From assembly GCA_964640855.1 (NCBI GenBank), contig CAZXIX010000036.1, positions 1 through 37,354 on the forward strand: a DNA stretch of 37,354 bases, read 5' to 3'. The translations under genes were made by a program, and so were the position numbers. Numbering within the stretch: the first letter of the stretch is position 1; each line of letters begins with the position of its first letter. Below are positions 1-6,815 of this stretch, one piece after another. The DNA is from JAJDFU01 sp964640855 (GTDB lineage: Bacteria; Bacteroidota; Bacteroidia; Chitinophagales; Saprospiraceae). The notes beneath the pieces are model-generated. The model was not told where the DNA came from, made no database searches, and saw only the letters and a list, made by a program, of their open reading frames with translations.

Positions 1-29
1 CCGCTCACGGCGCCCGCTCCAGGGCGATC

Positions 30-1286
30 TCAGCGACGGCGGGCTTGCTCCCGGCGTTCCTTCTTGGCCTCCAGCACCGGCTCGACAAGCGTGTCATGAC
101 TAAGCTCATAGGTATAGCCCTCGCCCAGGCGGGAAGGTTCCCTCCGCAGCAGGTGGCTGTCCACCAGTTTCTGCAACAGATCGGGACTTACCCCGTACTG
201 TTCCCGGATCTGCCCTTCGGCCATGGGCGTGCGGGCCTTATCGCTCTCCACTACCAGCCCTTCCTCGATCAGCCGGCGGGCAGCCTGTTGGTTTTTCGGA
301 CTGCCCAGTTGGGCAATCCGGTCCTGGTAGTAGTTGCCGATCAGGGCGTCCAGGTCACCCAGGTCGGCTTCGGCAAGGGATGTGAGTTGCCCTTTCGACT
401 GGCGCACCTTCTCCTCGAAGGACTGACAAAGGATCTGAAGTTGGATCCCTTCCACCCTACCCTCCCGGTCGGCCAGTTTGGTAATGATCTTTTGAAGCGC
501 GTCGGGCTGATAGCTAAAAGGCGCCGTATCGTAGTCCCCCTCTTCCCGTGCCGGGAGTACGATGGCTTTTCGCGCCCCTTCCTTGCTAAGAGGCTGCAGC
601 AGGTATCGGTTGCGCTGTATATCCGGCAAGCGGGAAGCCAGTCGGTCGAGCAGGTGGATACGGTCCGAGCGGATGGAGAAGATCACCCGGGGATTCAGCG
701 GTTGATAAAGCTGTTTTTCCAGTGCAGGGGGTATATCAGCACCCAGGCTCCGGTTCAATTCCAGCATGCGCTCCACCCGGCTGGGTACGCGGTCCTGAAG
801 CAGTTCGGCCAGCTCCCGTGCGAATGCATCGACCGTCTCAGGTGGATGGGTAAACAATTCCTCAAATTGATCGAAGATCAGCACCGGGGAGCTTTGTTTC
901 ACGAGCTCCCTCCACGCGCGCAAGTGGTACCAAAGGGAATCTTCTCCGGGAGGCATGACATTGGCCAGTTCCGGATCGGTCTTTTGTCCTGCGGCTTCAC
1001 CCCCCAAGCGGAGGCGGGTCAGTGCCAGGGGCGTATTTTCGGGGAAGGATTTCGAATGAACGCCGATCCGGATCGGGATGGGCCAGAAGCCTTCCTTGTT
1101 CAGGTTCGGGATGAGGCCGGCATTCAGAAGCGAGCTTTTTCCCAAGCCCGACTTTCCATGGAGTACGCACAGGCTATTCAATTGGACCTCCCGGAACAAA
1201 TCCCGCAGTTCCCGGTCGCGCCCGTGGAAGAGGAGTTCCTGTCCCGTAGAGAAGGGTTTCGTGCCTGGATAGCGGTTTCGGCTCAT
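30..1286 (-). CDS. nSTAND1-type STAND NTPase, no C-terminal sensor
   Basis: A 418-residue P-loop NTPase of the STAND class, which act as nucleotide-driven switches in bacterial conflict and cell-death systems. The N-terminus (NRYPGTKPF, then LLFHGRDREL) is the usual start of nSTAND1 modules. Walker A is GKSGLGKS at residues 44-51, Walker B is VLIFDQFEELF at 135-145, and a sensor-like SIRSDR lies at 204-209. A winged-helix region follows and ends in YELSHDTLVEP near 393-403, a strong family signature. Relatives usually continue into a coiled linker and a repeat or membrane sensor; here the protein ends at EQARRR. Its ATG overlaps the stop of the SIR2-like gene (ATGA), so the two are probably translationally coupled. 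The next frame after the stop continues in family style (AEIALER), so the end may be a frameshift. No effector domain is fused to it. The class is clear; the trigger is unknown. Confidence 0.85.
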   Translation of the reverse strand: MSRNRYPGTKPFSTGQELLFHGRDRELRDLFREVQLNSLCVLHGKSGLGKSSLLNAGLIPNLNKEGFWPIPIRIGVHSKSFPENTPLALTRLRLGGEAAGQKTDPELANVMPPGEDSLWYHLRAWRELVKQSSPVLIFDQFEELFTHPPETVDAFARELAELLQDRVPSRVERMLELNRSLGADIPPALEKQLYQPLNPRVIFSIRSDRIHLLDRLASRLPDIQRNRYLLQPLSKEGARKAIVLPAREEGDYDTAPFSYQPDALQKIITKLADREGRVEGIQLQILCQSFEEKVRQSKGQLTSLAEADLGDLDALIGNYYQDRIAQLGSPKNQQAARRLIEEGLVVESDKARTPMAEGQIREQYGVSPDLLQKLVDSHLLRREPSRLGEGYTYELSHDTLVEPVLEAKKERREQARRR

Positions 1287-2464
1287 GCGATCAGGGCTTT
1301 TTGGATCATAGAGACCCCTTCGAGCAGGCTGTAAACGGCTTTGTTCCGATCCGCCCGGTCGGTATCATTCGCCCGTCCGCTCACAACCAGTTCGTTGAGC
1401 TGGTTGTAGGTGCCCATGCGCGACATGAGCTCGATCCGCAGATCCCCCAGCCGGTCGCCCGACTCTTCCAGTATGCCCATCAGGCTTTTCAACGCTTCCT
1501 CATGCTTGCCTTTCATGAAGGCCGTTTCGATACCTTTCAGCTTTTGCTTGAATCCCTGTACGTCTGCCTGGGCGATACCGCTCCCTTTGAGCAGATCTTC
1601 TCCACATTGTTCGTGCAATTCCCGGATAAAGGACTCCACATCGGGATTGTCCGGTATGAAGTGGATGTTGAACTGCTCCAGGACCTTGCTTTGCACCAAA
1701 GGATTGGGGTAACTGGCGAAGCGTTCCAGGGCGGGCGCTTTCTCTGTGATGCTGTGCAGGACCTGCAGCAATAACTGCAGGTACCACTTCTCAAAGGGCA
1801 TGCCCAGGAAGATGAAGTTCTCCATCTTGTTGAGCAGTCCTTTCAATTCGGGCGCCATGCTCTTTCCTTCGAAGATCGACTTCAGGTACTCGAACAGGTC
1901 CTTGTGCGTTAGCAGAAGACTTTCCTGGTTCAAGGGATCGGCATCCCCCAGCATATTGTAGATCAGCGGCTTTTTCTGGGTTGATTCTGCCAGGCGGGCG
2001 TACTTGACCTCATCCCGATACTGTTTGCCTTTGGGGTAAAAATCATACATGTAGGGCGATCCCTCCAGTTCAAAGGCCGTATTCAGAAGATCATGAGCTC
2101 CCAGGTTAATGATCATCCGAAAGGGAATCCGGGCGATCTGCCGGAGGGTACTGTCCGGAGCGAAGAGGTGGGAGGTGTCTTGTTTGGTCTTTTCGGCCTG
2201 GTACAATTCCTGCAAGCGGAGGATGAACTGGTAGCGGGCAGGCCCATCGTGGAACAGATAGAATGCGTCTTCCGGATAGAATTTGCGGATCTGGGGATGG
2301 TTTTCACTCGTCACGCCAAGCTGCTTCTGGATATGTTCTTCAAGGGATTGGCCAGGGCTGTACCGGTAGGCCAAAGGGCCCAGGAAGAGGACGCTGTTTC
2401 CCCGGCGAAGGGCACCCAGGGTTTTATCCCAGTTGAACCGACTTGAGGAAGCGGAAACCTGCAT
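1283..2464 (-). CDS. SIR2-like protein with C-terminal effector-associated domain (EAD11-like)
   Basis: A 393-residue protein. Residues about 14-285 resemble the SIR2-like domains of Bacteroidota conflict proteins: a nucleotide-loop-like VLFLGPLAY (25-33), RMIINLGAHDLL (116-127) where other SIR2 proteins have a TNYD-type motif, PLIYNMLGD (166-174) where they have LHG, and FIFLGMPFEKWY (217-228). Residues about 312-393 look like an effector-associated domain, with SRMGTYNQLNELVVSGR and a closing helix ending MIQKAL. In this family EADs recruit effectors to STAND NTPases by like-with-like contacts. The usual GAGxS loop and the catalytic His of the LHG motif are not visible, so NADase activity is doubtful; it may be an adaptor or a diverged enzyme. 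It is the first gene of a two-gene operon, and its stop overlaps the NTPase start. Soluble and cytoplasmic, with no signal peptide or TM segment. The SIR2-like call is fairly secure; the EAD11 subtype is inferred from memory of the family pattern. Confidence 0.72.
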   Translation of the reverse strand: MQVSASSSRFNWDKTLGALRRGNSVLFLGPLAYRYSPGQSLEEHIQKQLGVTSENHPQIRKFYPEDAFYLFHDGPARYQFILRLQELYQAEKTKQDTSHLFAPDSTLRQIARIPFRMIINLGAHDLLNTAFELEGSPYMYDFYPKGKQYRDEVKYARLAESTQKKPLIYNMLGDADPLNQESLLLTHKDLFEYLKSIFEGKSMAPELKGLLNKMENFIFLGMPFEKWYLQLLLQVLHSITEKAPALERFASYPNPLVQSKVLEQFNIHFIPDNPDVESFIRELHEQCGEDLLKGSGIAQADVQGFKQKLKGIETAFMKGKHEEALKSLMGILEESGDRLGDLRIELMSRMGTYNQLNELVVSGRANDTDRADRNKAVYSLLEGVSMIQKALIA

Positions 2465-2495
2465 GGGGATTTAGGTGGTCGATGTTGGCATTGGT

Positions 2496-2503
2496 TAAAT
2501 ATA
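2496..2503 (-). promoter_or_regulatory. possible -7 box of the SIR2/STAND operon
   Basis: Read on the minus strand this is TATATTTA, one base from the Bacteroidota -7 consensus TAnnTTTG. It lies about 32 nt upstream of the ATG at 2464. No convincing -33 TTTG was found at the right distance. A REP-like hairpin begins only about 30 nt further upstream, so the repeat borders the promoter. Confidence 0.35.
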
Positions 2504-2529
2504 GGAAATGTGAGGATAAATGTCCCGAC

Positions 2530-2637
2530 CTCAGCCCCAAACCGTCTCGGCACAGCTGGACGGTGCAGGGGCTGGTACTCCCCAACCGTCCCTTCGGAGA
2601 CGGCCGGGGCTGGGGGGTAAACATAGAGACGGTCGGG
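2530..2637. repeat. REP-like repeat, copy A (two tandem hairpins)
   Basis: GC-rich extragenic repeat. Hairpin 1 (2532-2574) has outer arms CAGCCCC/GGGGCTG and inner arms CCGTC/GACGG. Hairpin 2 (2580-2609) has CCCC/GGGG and CCGTC/GACGG around a short loop. The block recurs almost unchanged at 3353-3469, with one base difference over the first ~90 nt, and decays after about 2625. The imperfect stems and the placement beside a Y1 transposase match REP/BIME elements mobilised by RAYT proteins. Confidence 0.85.
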
Positions 2638-2669
2638 TTGGATGACAAAATGGGGATAGTCACAGCTGA

Positions 2670-2711
2670 TAGCCCAAACCTTCTCGGCAAGGCCGGACGG
2701 TGCAGGGGCTA
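2670..2711. repeat. degenerate REP-like hairpin
   Basis: A decayed copy of hairpin 1: outer arms TAGCCC/GGGCTA are complementary, the internal GGACGGTGCAGGGGCT is kept, but the CCGTC arm has changed to CCTTC. It sits just past the transposase stop codon (2716-2718), so a repeat abuts each end of the gene. Confidence 0.7.
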
Positions 2712-2715
2712 CTCC

Positions 2716-3288
2716 TCACTCCCCATAAGGTATCTCCTGATAATCCACCACCGGGAAAATCCCCTGTTCACCTCGCATGTAATAACCCGCACTCGAATGC
2801 AGATAGTCTGCCGGATCCTCCACCAAACGCCACTTGCCAGAAACTGGATTTCGGTGGATGTAATTCATTTTCTGGAAGAAAAAAGGGTCCGTGAAACACA
2901 TTTTGGCATCAAAGGAACGCTCAAAAACCCGATGCTTTTTTCCTCTGCCTGTTTCATGGTCAGTCAAATTGGACTGCAATCGGCTCAAAACCCCGCTATA
3001 TTTTCTGCGCTGGAGTTCTTTCACAATCGCGTAAGCAAGGAATCGTTTTCCGTTACCTACAGCCTTATTTAGAATGGGCCCTCTCTCAGATAGATAAAGG
3101 ATTAGATGAAGGTGATTCGGTATGATCACATAAGCCAGAATATATGTGCCTCTTTCGTGTAGGTAGTAAAACCATTTGTAGATGTCATCGTAGGTATCCG
3201 TCATTTCAAAAAGGGGAATCCAATAACGACAGGTGAAGGTGCAGAAATAGGGCACGCCCTTCTCGTGTTGGGTGGTGTGGGTAGCCAT
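2716..3288 (-). CDS. REP-associated tyrosine transposase (RAYT, Y1/HUH family)
   Basis: A 190-residue member of the IS200-like Y1 transposase superfamily, RAYT branch. These single-strand nucleases bind and cleave REP hairpins with one tyrosine and a metal held by an HUH motif. The HUH is HLH at residues 59-61 (in IIPNHLHLIL), and the likely nucleophile is Tyr143 in MNYIHRNPV; the same NYIxxNPV-type context holds the catalytic Tyr of the E. coli RAYT. The tail DYLHSSAGYY is also typical. The length is normal for a RAYT and the frame is intact, so it could be active. REP-like hairpins lie directly downstream (2670-2711, 2530-2637) and upstream (3353 onward), the usual arrangement of a RAYT with its own REP family. 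No terminal inverted repeats or target duplications were seen, so it is better read as a domesticated REPtron than an insertion sequence. Confidence 0.9.
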   Translation of the reverse strand: MATHTTQHEKGVPYFCTFTCRYWIPLFEMTDTYDDIYKWFYYLHERGTYILAYVIIPNHLHLILYLSERGPILNKAVGNGKRFLAYAIVKELQRRKYSGVLSRLQSNLTDHETGRGKKHRVFERSFDAKMCFTDPFFFQKMNYIHRNPVSGKWRLVEDPADYLHSSAGYYMRGEQGIFPVVDYQEIPYGE

Positions 3289-3352
3289 AACTGTGGGTTT
3301 GTCTATTCATATAGAGTCATGGAGAGGTGGGATTCCATAAAATTTGTGGTGT

Positions 3353-3469
3353 CTCAGCCCCAAACCGTCTCGGCACAGCTGGACGGTGCAGGGGCTGGTA
3401 CTCCCCAACCGTCCCTTCGGAGACGGTCGGGGCTGGGGGGTAAGCATAGAGACGGCCGGGGCTGGGGGG
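3353..3469. repeat. REP-like repeat, copy B (hairpins plus tandem G-rich unit)
   Basis: Same block as copy A: hairpin 1 at 3355-3397 and hairpin 2 at 3403-3432, followed by a tandem GAGACGG(T/C)CGGGGCTGG unit that begins again near 3449. It lies upstream of the RAYT start and runs into the N tract. It is in direct orientation relative to copy A. Confidence 0.85.
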
Positions 3470-3569
3470 NNNNNNNNNNNNNNNNNNNNNNNNNNNNNNN
3501 NNNNNNNNNNNNNNNNNNNNNNNNNNNNNNNNNNNNNNNNNNNNNNNNNNNNNNNNNNNNNNNNNNNNN
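3470..3569. other. assembly gap (100 N)
   Basis: Exactly 100 N, the conventional placeholder for a gap of unknown size. The 55 nt ending at 3469 (from 3415) are identical to the 55 nt starting at 3570. The break therefore falls in a tandem repeat that short reads could not span. True length may be shorter or longer than drawn. Confidence 0.97.
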
Positions 3570-3624
3570 CTTCGGAGACGGTCGGGGCTGGGGGGTAAGC
3601 ATAGAGACGGCCGGGGCTGGGGGG
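3570..3624. repeat. REP-like unit after the gap
   Basis: Identical over 55 nt to 3415-3469: CTTCGGAGACGGTCGGGG, a TAAGCATA linker, then a second GAGACGGCCGGGGCTGG. It ends at AAGCTTGTACC, where unique sequence resumes. Confidence 0.85.
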
Positions 3625-3659
3625 AAGCTTGTACCGGCGGTTTTGGAAGAAGGAAGGAA

Positions 3660-3692
3660 AGTGGTCAGACGACTTAGAGTCGTCAGACCACT
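3660..3692 (-). terminator. hairpin terminator after the OMP85-like gene
   Basis: Arms AGTGGTC/GACCACT (7 bp) and GACGAC/GTCGTC (6 bp) with one A-A mismatch and a 5-nt loop. It begins 7 nt past the stop codon on the minus strand and is followed there by TTTCCTTCCTTC, a broken T tract. It is symmetric enough to work both ways. Confidence 0.55.
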
Positions 3693-3698
3693 CGGTGC

Positions 3699-5549
3699 TT
3701 AAAACCTACTCACATAGCCTACATGCAACTTGGGGGCACCGAAATTGATCGGTAAGTTCTCTTGCTTGCCGTAGGCGAGGCTCAGGCTAAAAATACCCGC
3801 TTTGGTATCCAGGGCCAGGCCGGCACCGAAGCCGAGTGGTGTATCGCGCCGATCCGTCTGGGTGGTGACGCTGCTGATCCAGCCGCCGTCGAAAAAGGTA
3901 AAAATATAGGAATTCGTATCGATCAGTAAGCGATACTCGAGAGTACCGACGGCGTAATGCGTCACGAAGAACTGCTGCTCGTCGAATCCGCGTAGGACCT
4001 TCGTCCCGCCGATCCGGAACTGCTCGTTGGCATAGATCGGGTTATCGGAGATCAGTCCACCCCCTTTGAAGCCCAACATCAAAGTACTGCGCCGGAAAAC
4101 CGGGATGAAGTAAGCACCCTGCCCTTCCAGTCGAAACTGTACGGATCGCAAGGCAATGCTGTCGTACTGGGGTGCCAGATCCGATTCCAGGATGCGGGAA
4201 TTTCGGCGCACCTGCTTGATGCCCGCCCCCGCCCGAAAATGCACCCGCCAACCCTGCCGGGGATTGAATCGGTAATCCAACTGATCGGCCGTATAAGCTA
4301 TACCGAAGGAATTGGTCCGGTAATCCAGCGTATCCGGCAGGCTTTGCAGTTCATTCAGCCGGTCGGTGTTCAGGCTGAGCAGACTGGAAGACCGCAGGTT
4401 CCAGAAAGTACTAAGGTTATCTCCGCCTTCGAACAGCCACTGGATACCCAGAGTCACGTCCAGATCGAGGAAAGTGGTATCGCGTTTGTACAATTGAAAA
4501 TCCACGTCCACGCCCAGAGGGAGTTCCAGCAGGTAGGGCACATTGGCCGCCAGATGCAGTTGCTGCGTTTGCGGGCGAAGTTGCTCAAACTGGGCGTACA
4601 GCCTTTCGCCCAGCCCAAATGGATTCATGAATTCCCCTTCGAAATCCCCCGTGATGATCAGTCGGCCGTTTTGGGAACTGTTGGGCAAAACACCGATCAG
4701 AAAATCGAATCGACTGGCCCGCCGTTTCTTCAGGTTCAGGTTGAGCGTAGCTTCCCGGCCCGAAAACAGGATGGAGGGTTCTTCCGCCAATTGCAAATAG
4801 GGCAATTCCCGCAGCCTTTTGGACACCCGCAAAAACTTTTCCCGGCTGTAGGGCTCTCCCGCTTTGATGCCCAGATAAGGCCGCAAGAAAGATGCCTTGA
4901 TCCGGGCGTCTCCCAGGGGCAGGACGTCCTTCCAGACCAGGAAGGGCCCTTTGTCGATCACGAGGGCAGCCTCAACCTGGTTTCCGGACACCTCCAAACT
5001 GTCCAGGTAAACCCGGGCAAAAGGGTATCCATTATTCTCTGCCGCCGCCAAAGCGGTTTCCCGAACCCACTCGATCTCCTCCGGAGACAGTTCTTTGTCC
5101 CGAAGGTTTTTCCACCGGATGCGGACCTTTTCCCAGATGGGATCCTCCGGATTAGCCGGGTGGATGCGGTTCAGGCGCCAGAGCTTCCCTACGTAAAGCC
5201 AGATGGTGGCCTGCTTCTCTTGCCAGACCAGACTATCCACCGATACGCCCAGATAGGACTTTTGCTGCAATTGGAGTCGAATATCTTCTATCGCTGCCAA
5301 CACCCCGAGGCTGTCGGTGAACTCTTCCGGTAGGTCAAGCTGTTTTTGAAGAAATTCTTCGGATTGATCGACGGGAATGATATTCAGCCCATAATCCATT
5401 TGAGCCGAGGCCGTTTGCGTATGGAAGATCAGGATCGAGCAAAAACAGACAAAGCTCCAGTTTACCGCAAAGAACCCGCGAAGAATGCAAAGCTTCGTTT
5501 TGGCATTCCCGGATTTTCGAATTCCCGAACTGGATAATCCCCGAATCAT
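3699..5549 (-). CDS. OMP85/BamA-TamA-like outer-membrane protein (POTRA + 16-strand-type barrel)
   Basis: A 616-residue outer-membrane protein of the OMP85 superfamily, which insert or translocate proteins at the outer membrane. A long basic N-terminus leads into a hydrophobic stretch (about residues 22-48) ending in QTASAQ, a probable signal peptide. Residues about 55-270 hold POTRA-like repeats (for example YLGIKAGEPYSREKFLRVSKRLRELPYL). The rest is a D15-type barrel with the hallmark LRGFDEQQFF (the (V/I)RG motif of the L6 loop) and a closing strand ending in aromatic F. The only ATG before the signal sequence is at 5549; the next is at residue 50, after the signal peptide, so the longer start is preferred. 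It is transcribed divergently from hemW across 51 bp. BamA itself normally has five POTRAs and about 800 residues, so this is a shorter paralogue with unknown substrate. Confidence 0.85.
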   Translation of the reverse strand: MIRGLSSSGIRKSGNAKTKLCILRGFFAVNWSFVCFCSILIFHTQTASAQMDYGLNIIPVDQSEEFLQKQLDLPEEFTDSLGVLAAIEDIRLQLQQKSYLGVSVDSLVWQEKQATIWLYVGKLWRLNRIHPANPEDPIWEKVRIRWKNLRDKELSPEEIEWVRETALAAAENNGYPFARVYLDSLEVSGNQVEAALVIDKGPFLVWKDVLPLGDARIKASFLRPYLGIKAGEPYSREKFLRVSKRLRELPYLQLAEEPSILFSGREATLNLNLKKRRASRFDFLIGVLPNSSQNGRLIITGDFEGEFMNPFGLGERLYAQFEQLRPQTQQLHLAANVPYLLELPLGVDVDFQLYKRDTTFLDLDVTLGIQWLFEGGDNLSTFWNLRSSSLLSLNTDRLNELQSLPDTLDYRTNSFGIAYTADQLDYRFNPRQGWRVHFRAGAGIKQVRRNSRILESDLAPQYDSIALRSVQFRLEGQGAYFIPVFRRSTLMLGFKGGGLISDNPIYANEQFRIGGTKVLRGFDEQQFFVTHYAVGTLEYRLLIDTNSYIFTFFDGGWISSVTTQTDRRDTPLGFGAGLALDTKAGIFSLSLAYGKQENLPINFGAPKLHVGYVSRF

Positions 5550-5577
5550 TTACCTTTCCCCAACGTTTAACCTACTC

Positions 5578-5585
5578 CAAAATTA
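5578..5585 (-). promoter_or_regulatory. possible -7 box of the OMP85-like gene
   Basis: On the minus strand this is TAATTTTG, an exact match to TAnnTTTG, 29 nt upstream of the ATG at 5549. The expected -33 element is not obvious. The match supports the upstream start codon. Confidence 0.45.
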
Positions 5586-5600
5586 CGTTATCCACCGCCC

Positions 5601-6734
5601 ATGGCCGGCATTTACCTCCACATACCCTTTTGCAAACAGGCTTGCCACTACTGCAATTTCCACTTCAGCACCTCCCTGAAGTACAAAAGCGATTTGCTGG
5701 AAGCCATGCTTTGGGAACTGGAAGCCCGAAAGAAATACCTGGGTGAAAAAGCAAGCATAGAATCCATCTATTTCGGCGGAGGCACCCCTTCCCTGCTCTC
5801 CGAAGCTGATCTGTTGGCCTTTTTTGAGGTCATCTACCGCGACTTTACCGTATCCGAAAAGGCGGAGATCACGCTGGAAGCCAATCCCGATGATCTGAGT
5901 CGGGAAAAGCTGAAGATGCTTGGGGGAAGTCCGGTCAATCGGCTCAGCATCGGCATACAGTCTTTTTCAGAAGTCGATCTACGGTTTTTCAACCGGGCCC
6001 ATACTGCCGAAGAAGCAGAGCGCTGCGTTGGGCTCGCCCGGGATGCCGGCTTCGAAAACCTGACCCTGGACCTGATCTACGGGTCTCCCACCACCACCGA
6101 CAACCAGTGGAAGAAAAATGTGGATCGGATCCTGCACTGGCAAATACCGCATCTGAGCTGCTATGCCCTGACCGTAGAACCCCGGACGGCACTGGCCCAC
6201 CATATATCCCACGGGAAAGTGCCTTCTCCGGACGACGAACAATCCGCCCGACAATTCCAGAAGCTCATGGATTGGATGGAAGGGGCCGGATACGAGCATT
6301 ACGAAATATCCAATTTTGCCCTGCCGGGCCGCCGCGCCGTGCACAACAGCAACTACTGGCTGGGCAAGCCTTACCTCGGCATCGGCCCTTCTGCTCATTC
6401 CTTCAATGGAGAAAGCCGCCAGTGGAGCCTCTCGCACAACCCCAAATACATGGCCTCCATCCTCGAGGAGGCGAAAGTACCTTTCGAACAGGAACCTCTG
6501 AATGCAGGCACCCGCTACAACGAATACGTCATGACCCGGCTCCGGACGACCTGGGGCTGCCGGGTAGAAGAAATCTCCGCGATCGGACCTGCCTATGCCG
6601 GCTTTTTCCGGCAACAAATCTCCCCTTTTCAACAGGCCGGTCACGTTATTCTGGAGGATAGCCGGTACAAACTCGCCCGTTCCGGGAAATTGCTGGCGGA
6701 TCGCATAGCCATGGAGTGCTTTTGGGTGGATTAA
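5601..6734 (+). CDS. hemW: HemW, radical-SAM heme chaperone
   Basis: A 377-residue radical SAM protein of the HemN/HemW group. The iron-sulfur motif is C11-x3-C15-x2-C18 (FCKQACHYC) and the SAM-binding GGGTP lies at 59-63. The start YLHIPFC and the length of about 375 residues fit HemW, a heme-binding chaperone for respiratory enzymes, better than true coproporphyrinogen dehydrogenase HemN, which is about 80 residues longer and has a different N-terminus. The C-terminal HemN-type domain (YNEYVMTRLRTTWGC) is present. The ATG at 5601 opens directly on the conserved MAGIYLHIPF, so the start is secure. It stands alone on the plus strand, divergent from the OMP85-like gene. Confidence 0.95.
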   Translation: MAGIYLHIPFCKQACHYCNFHFSTSLKYKSDLLEAMLWELEARKKYLGEKASIESIYFGGGTPSLLSEADLLAFFEVIYRDFTVSEKAEITLEANPDDLSREKLKMLGGSPVNRLSIGIQSFSEVDLRFFNRAHTAEEAERCVGLARDAGFENLTLDLIYGSPTTTDNQWKKNVDRILHWQIPHLSCYALTVEPRTALAHHISHGKVPSPDDEQSARQFQKLMDWMEGAGYEHYEISNFALPGRRAVHNSNYWLGKPYLGIGPSAHSFNGESRQWSLSHNPKYMASILEEAKVPFEQEPLNAGTRYNEYVMTRLRTTWGCRVEEISAIGPAYAGFFRQQISPFQQAGHVILEDSRYKLARSGKLLADRIAMECFWVD

Positions 6735-6794
6735 TGCAGGGAGAAGAGAATTCACAAATGCTCAGGTAAGCGGATATGGTTTATTTTAGCTGGA

Positions 6795-6800
6795 TATAAT
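6795..6800 (+). promoter_or_regulatory. possible promoter of the caspase-like gene
   Basis: TATAAT, 15 nt before the ATG at 6816, with a TTTATTTTAG stretch just upstream. The close spacing would give a very short leader. A TACCTTTC at 6808-6815 also resembles the -7 box but touches the start codon. Confidence 0.3.
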
Positions 6801-6815
6801 ACCCAACTACCTTTC

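Noticed and set aside
45..1334. 429-codon plus-strand open frame
   Set aside because: Antisense shadow of the STAND gene, which has clear P-loop and family motifs.
2530..3624. CRISPR array or insertion sequence with terminal repeats
   Set aside because: No regular repeat-spacer pattern, no TIRs or target duplication; the repeats are hairpins typical of REP elements.
4239..5333. 364-codon plus-strand open frame
   Set aside because: Antisense to the OMP85-like gene; no motif or credible start.
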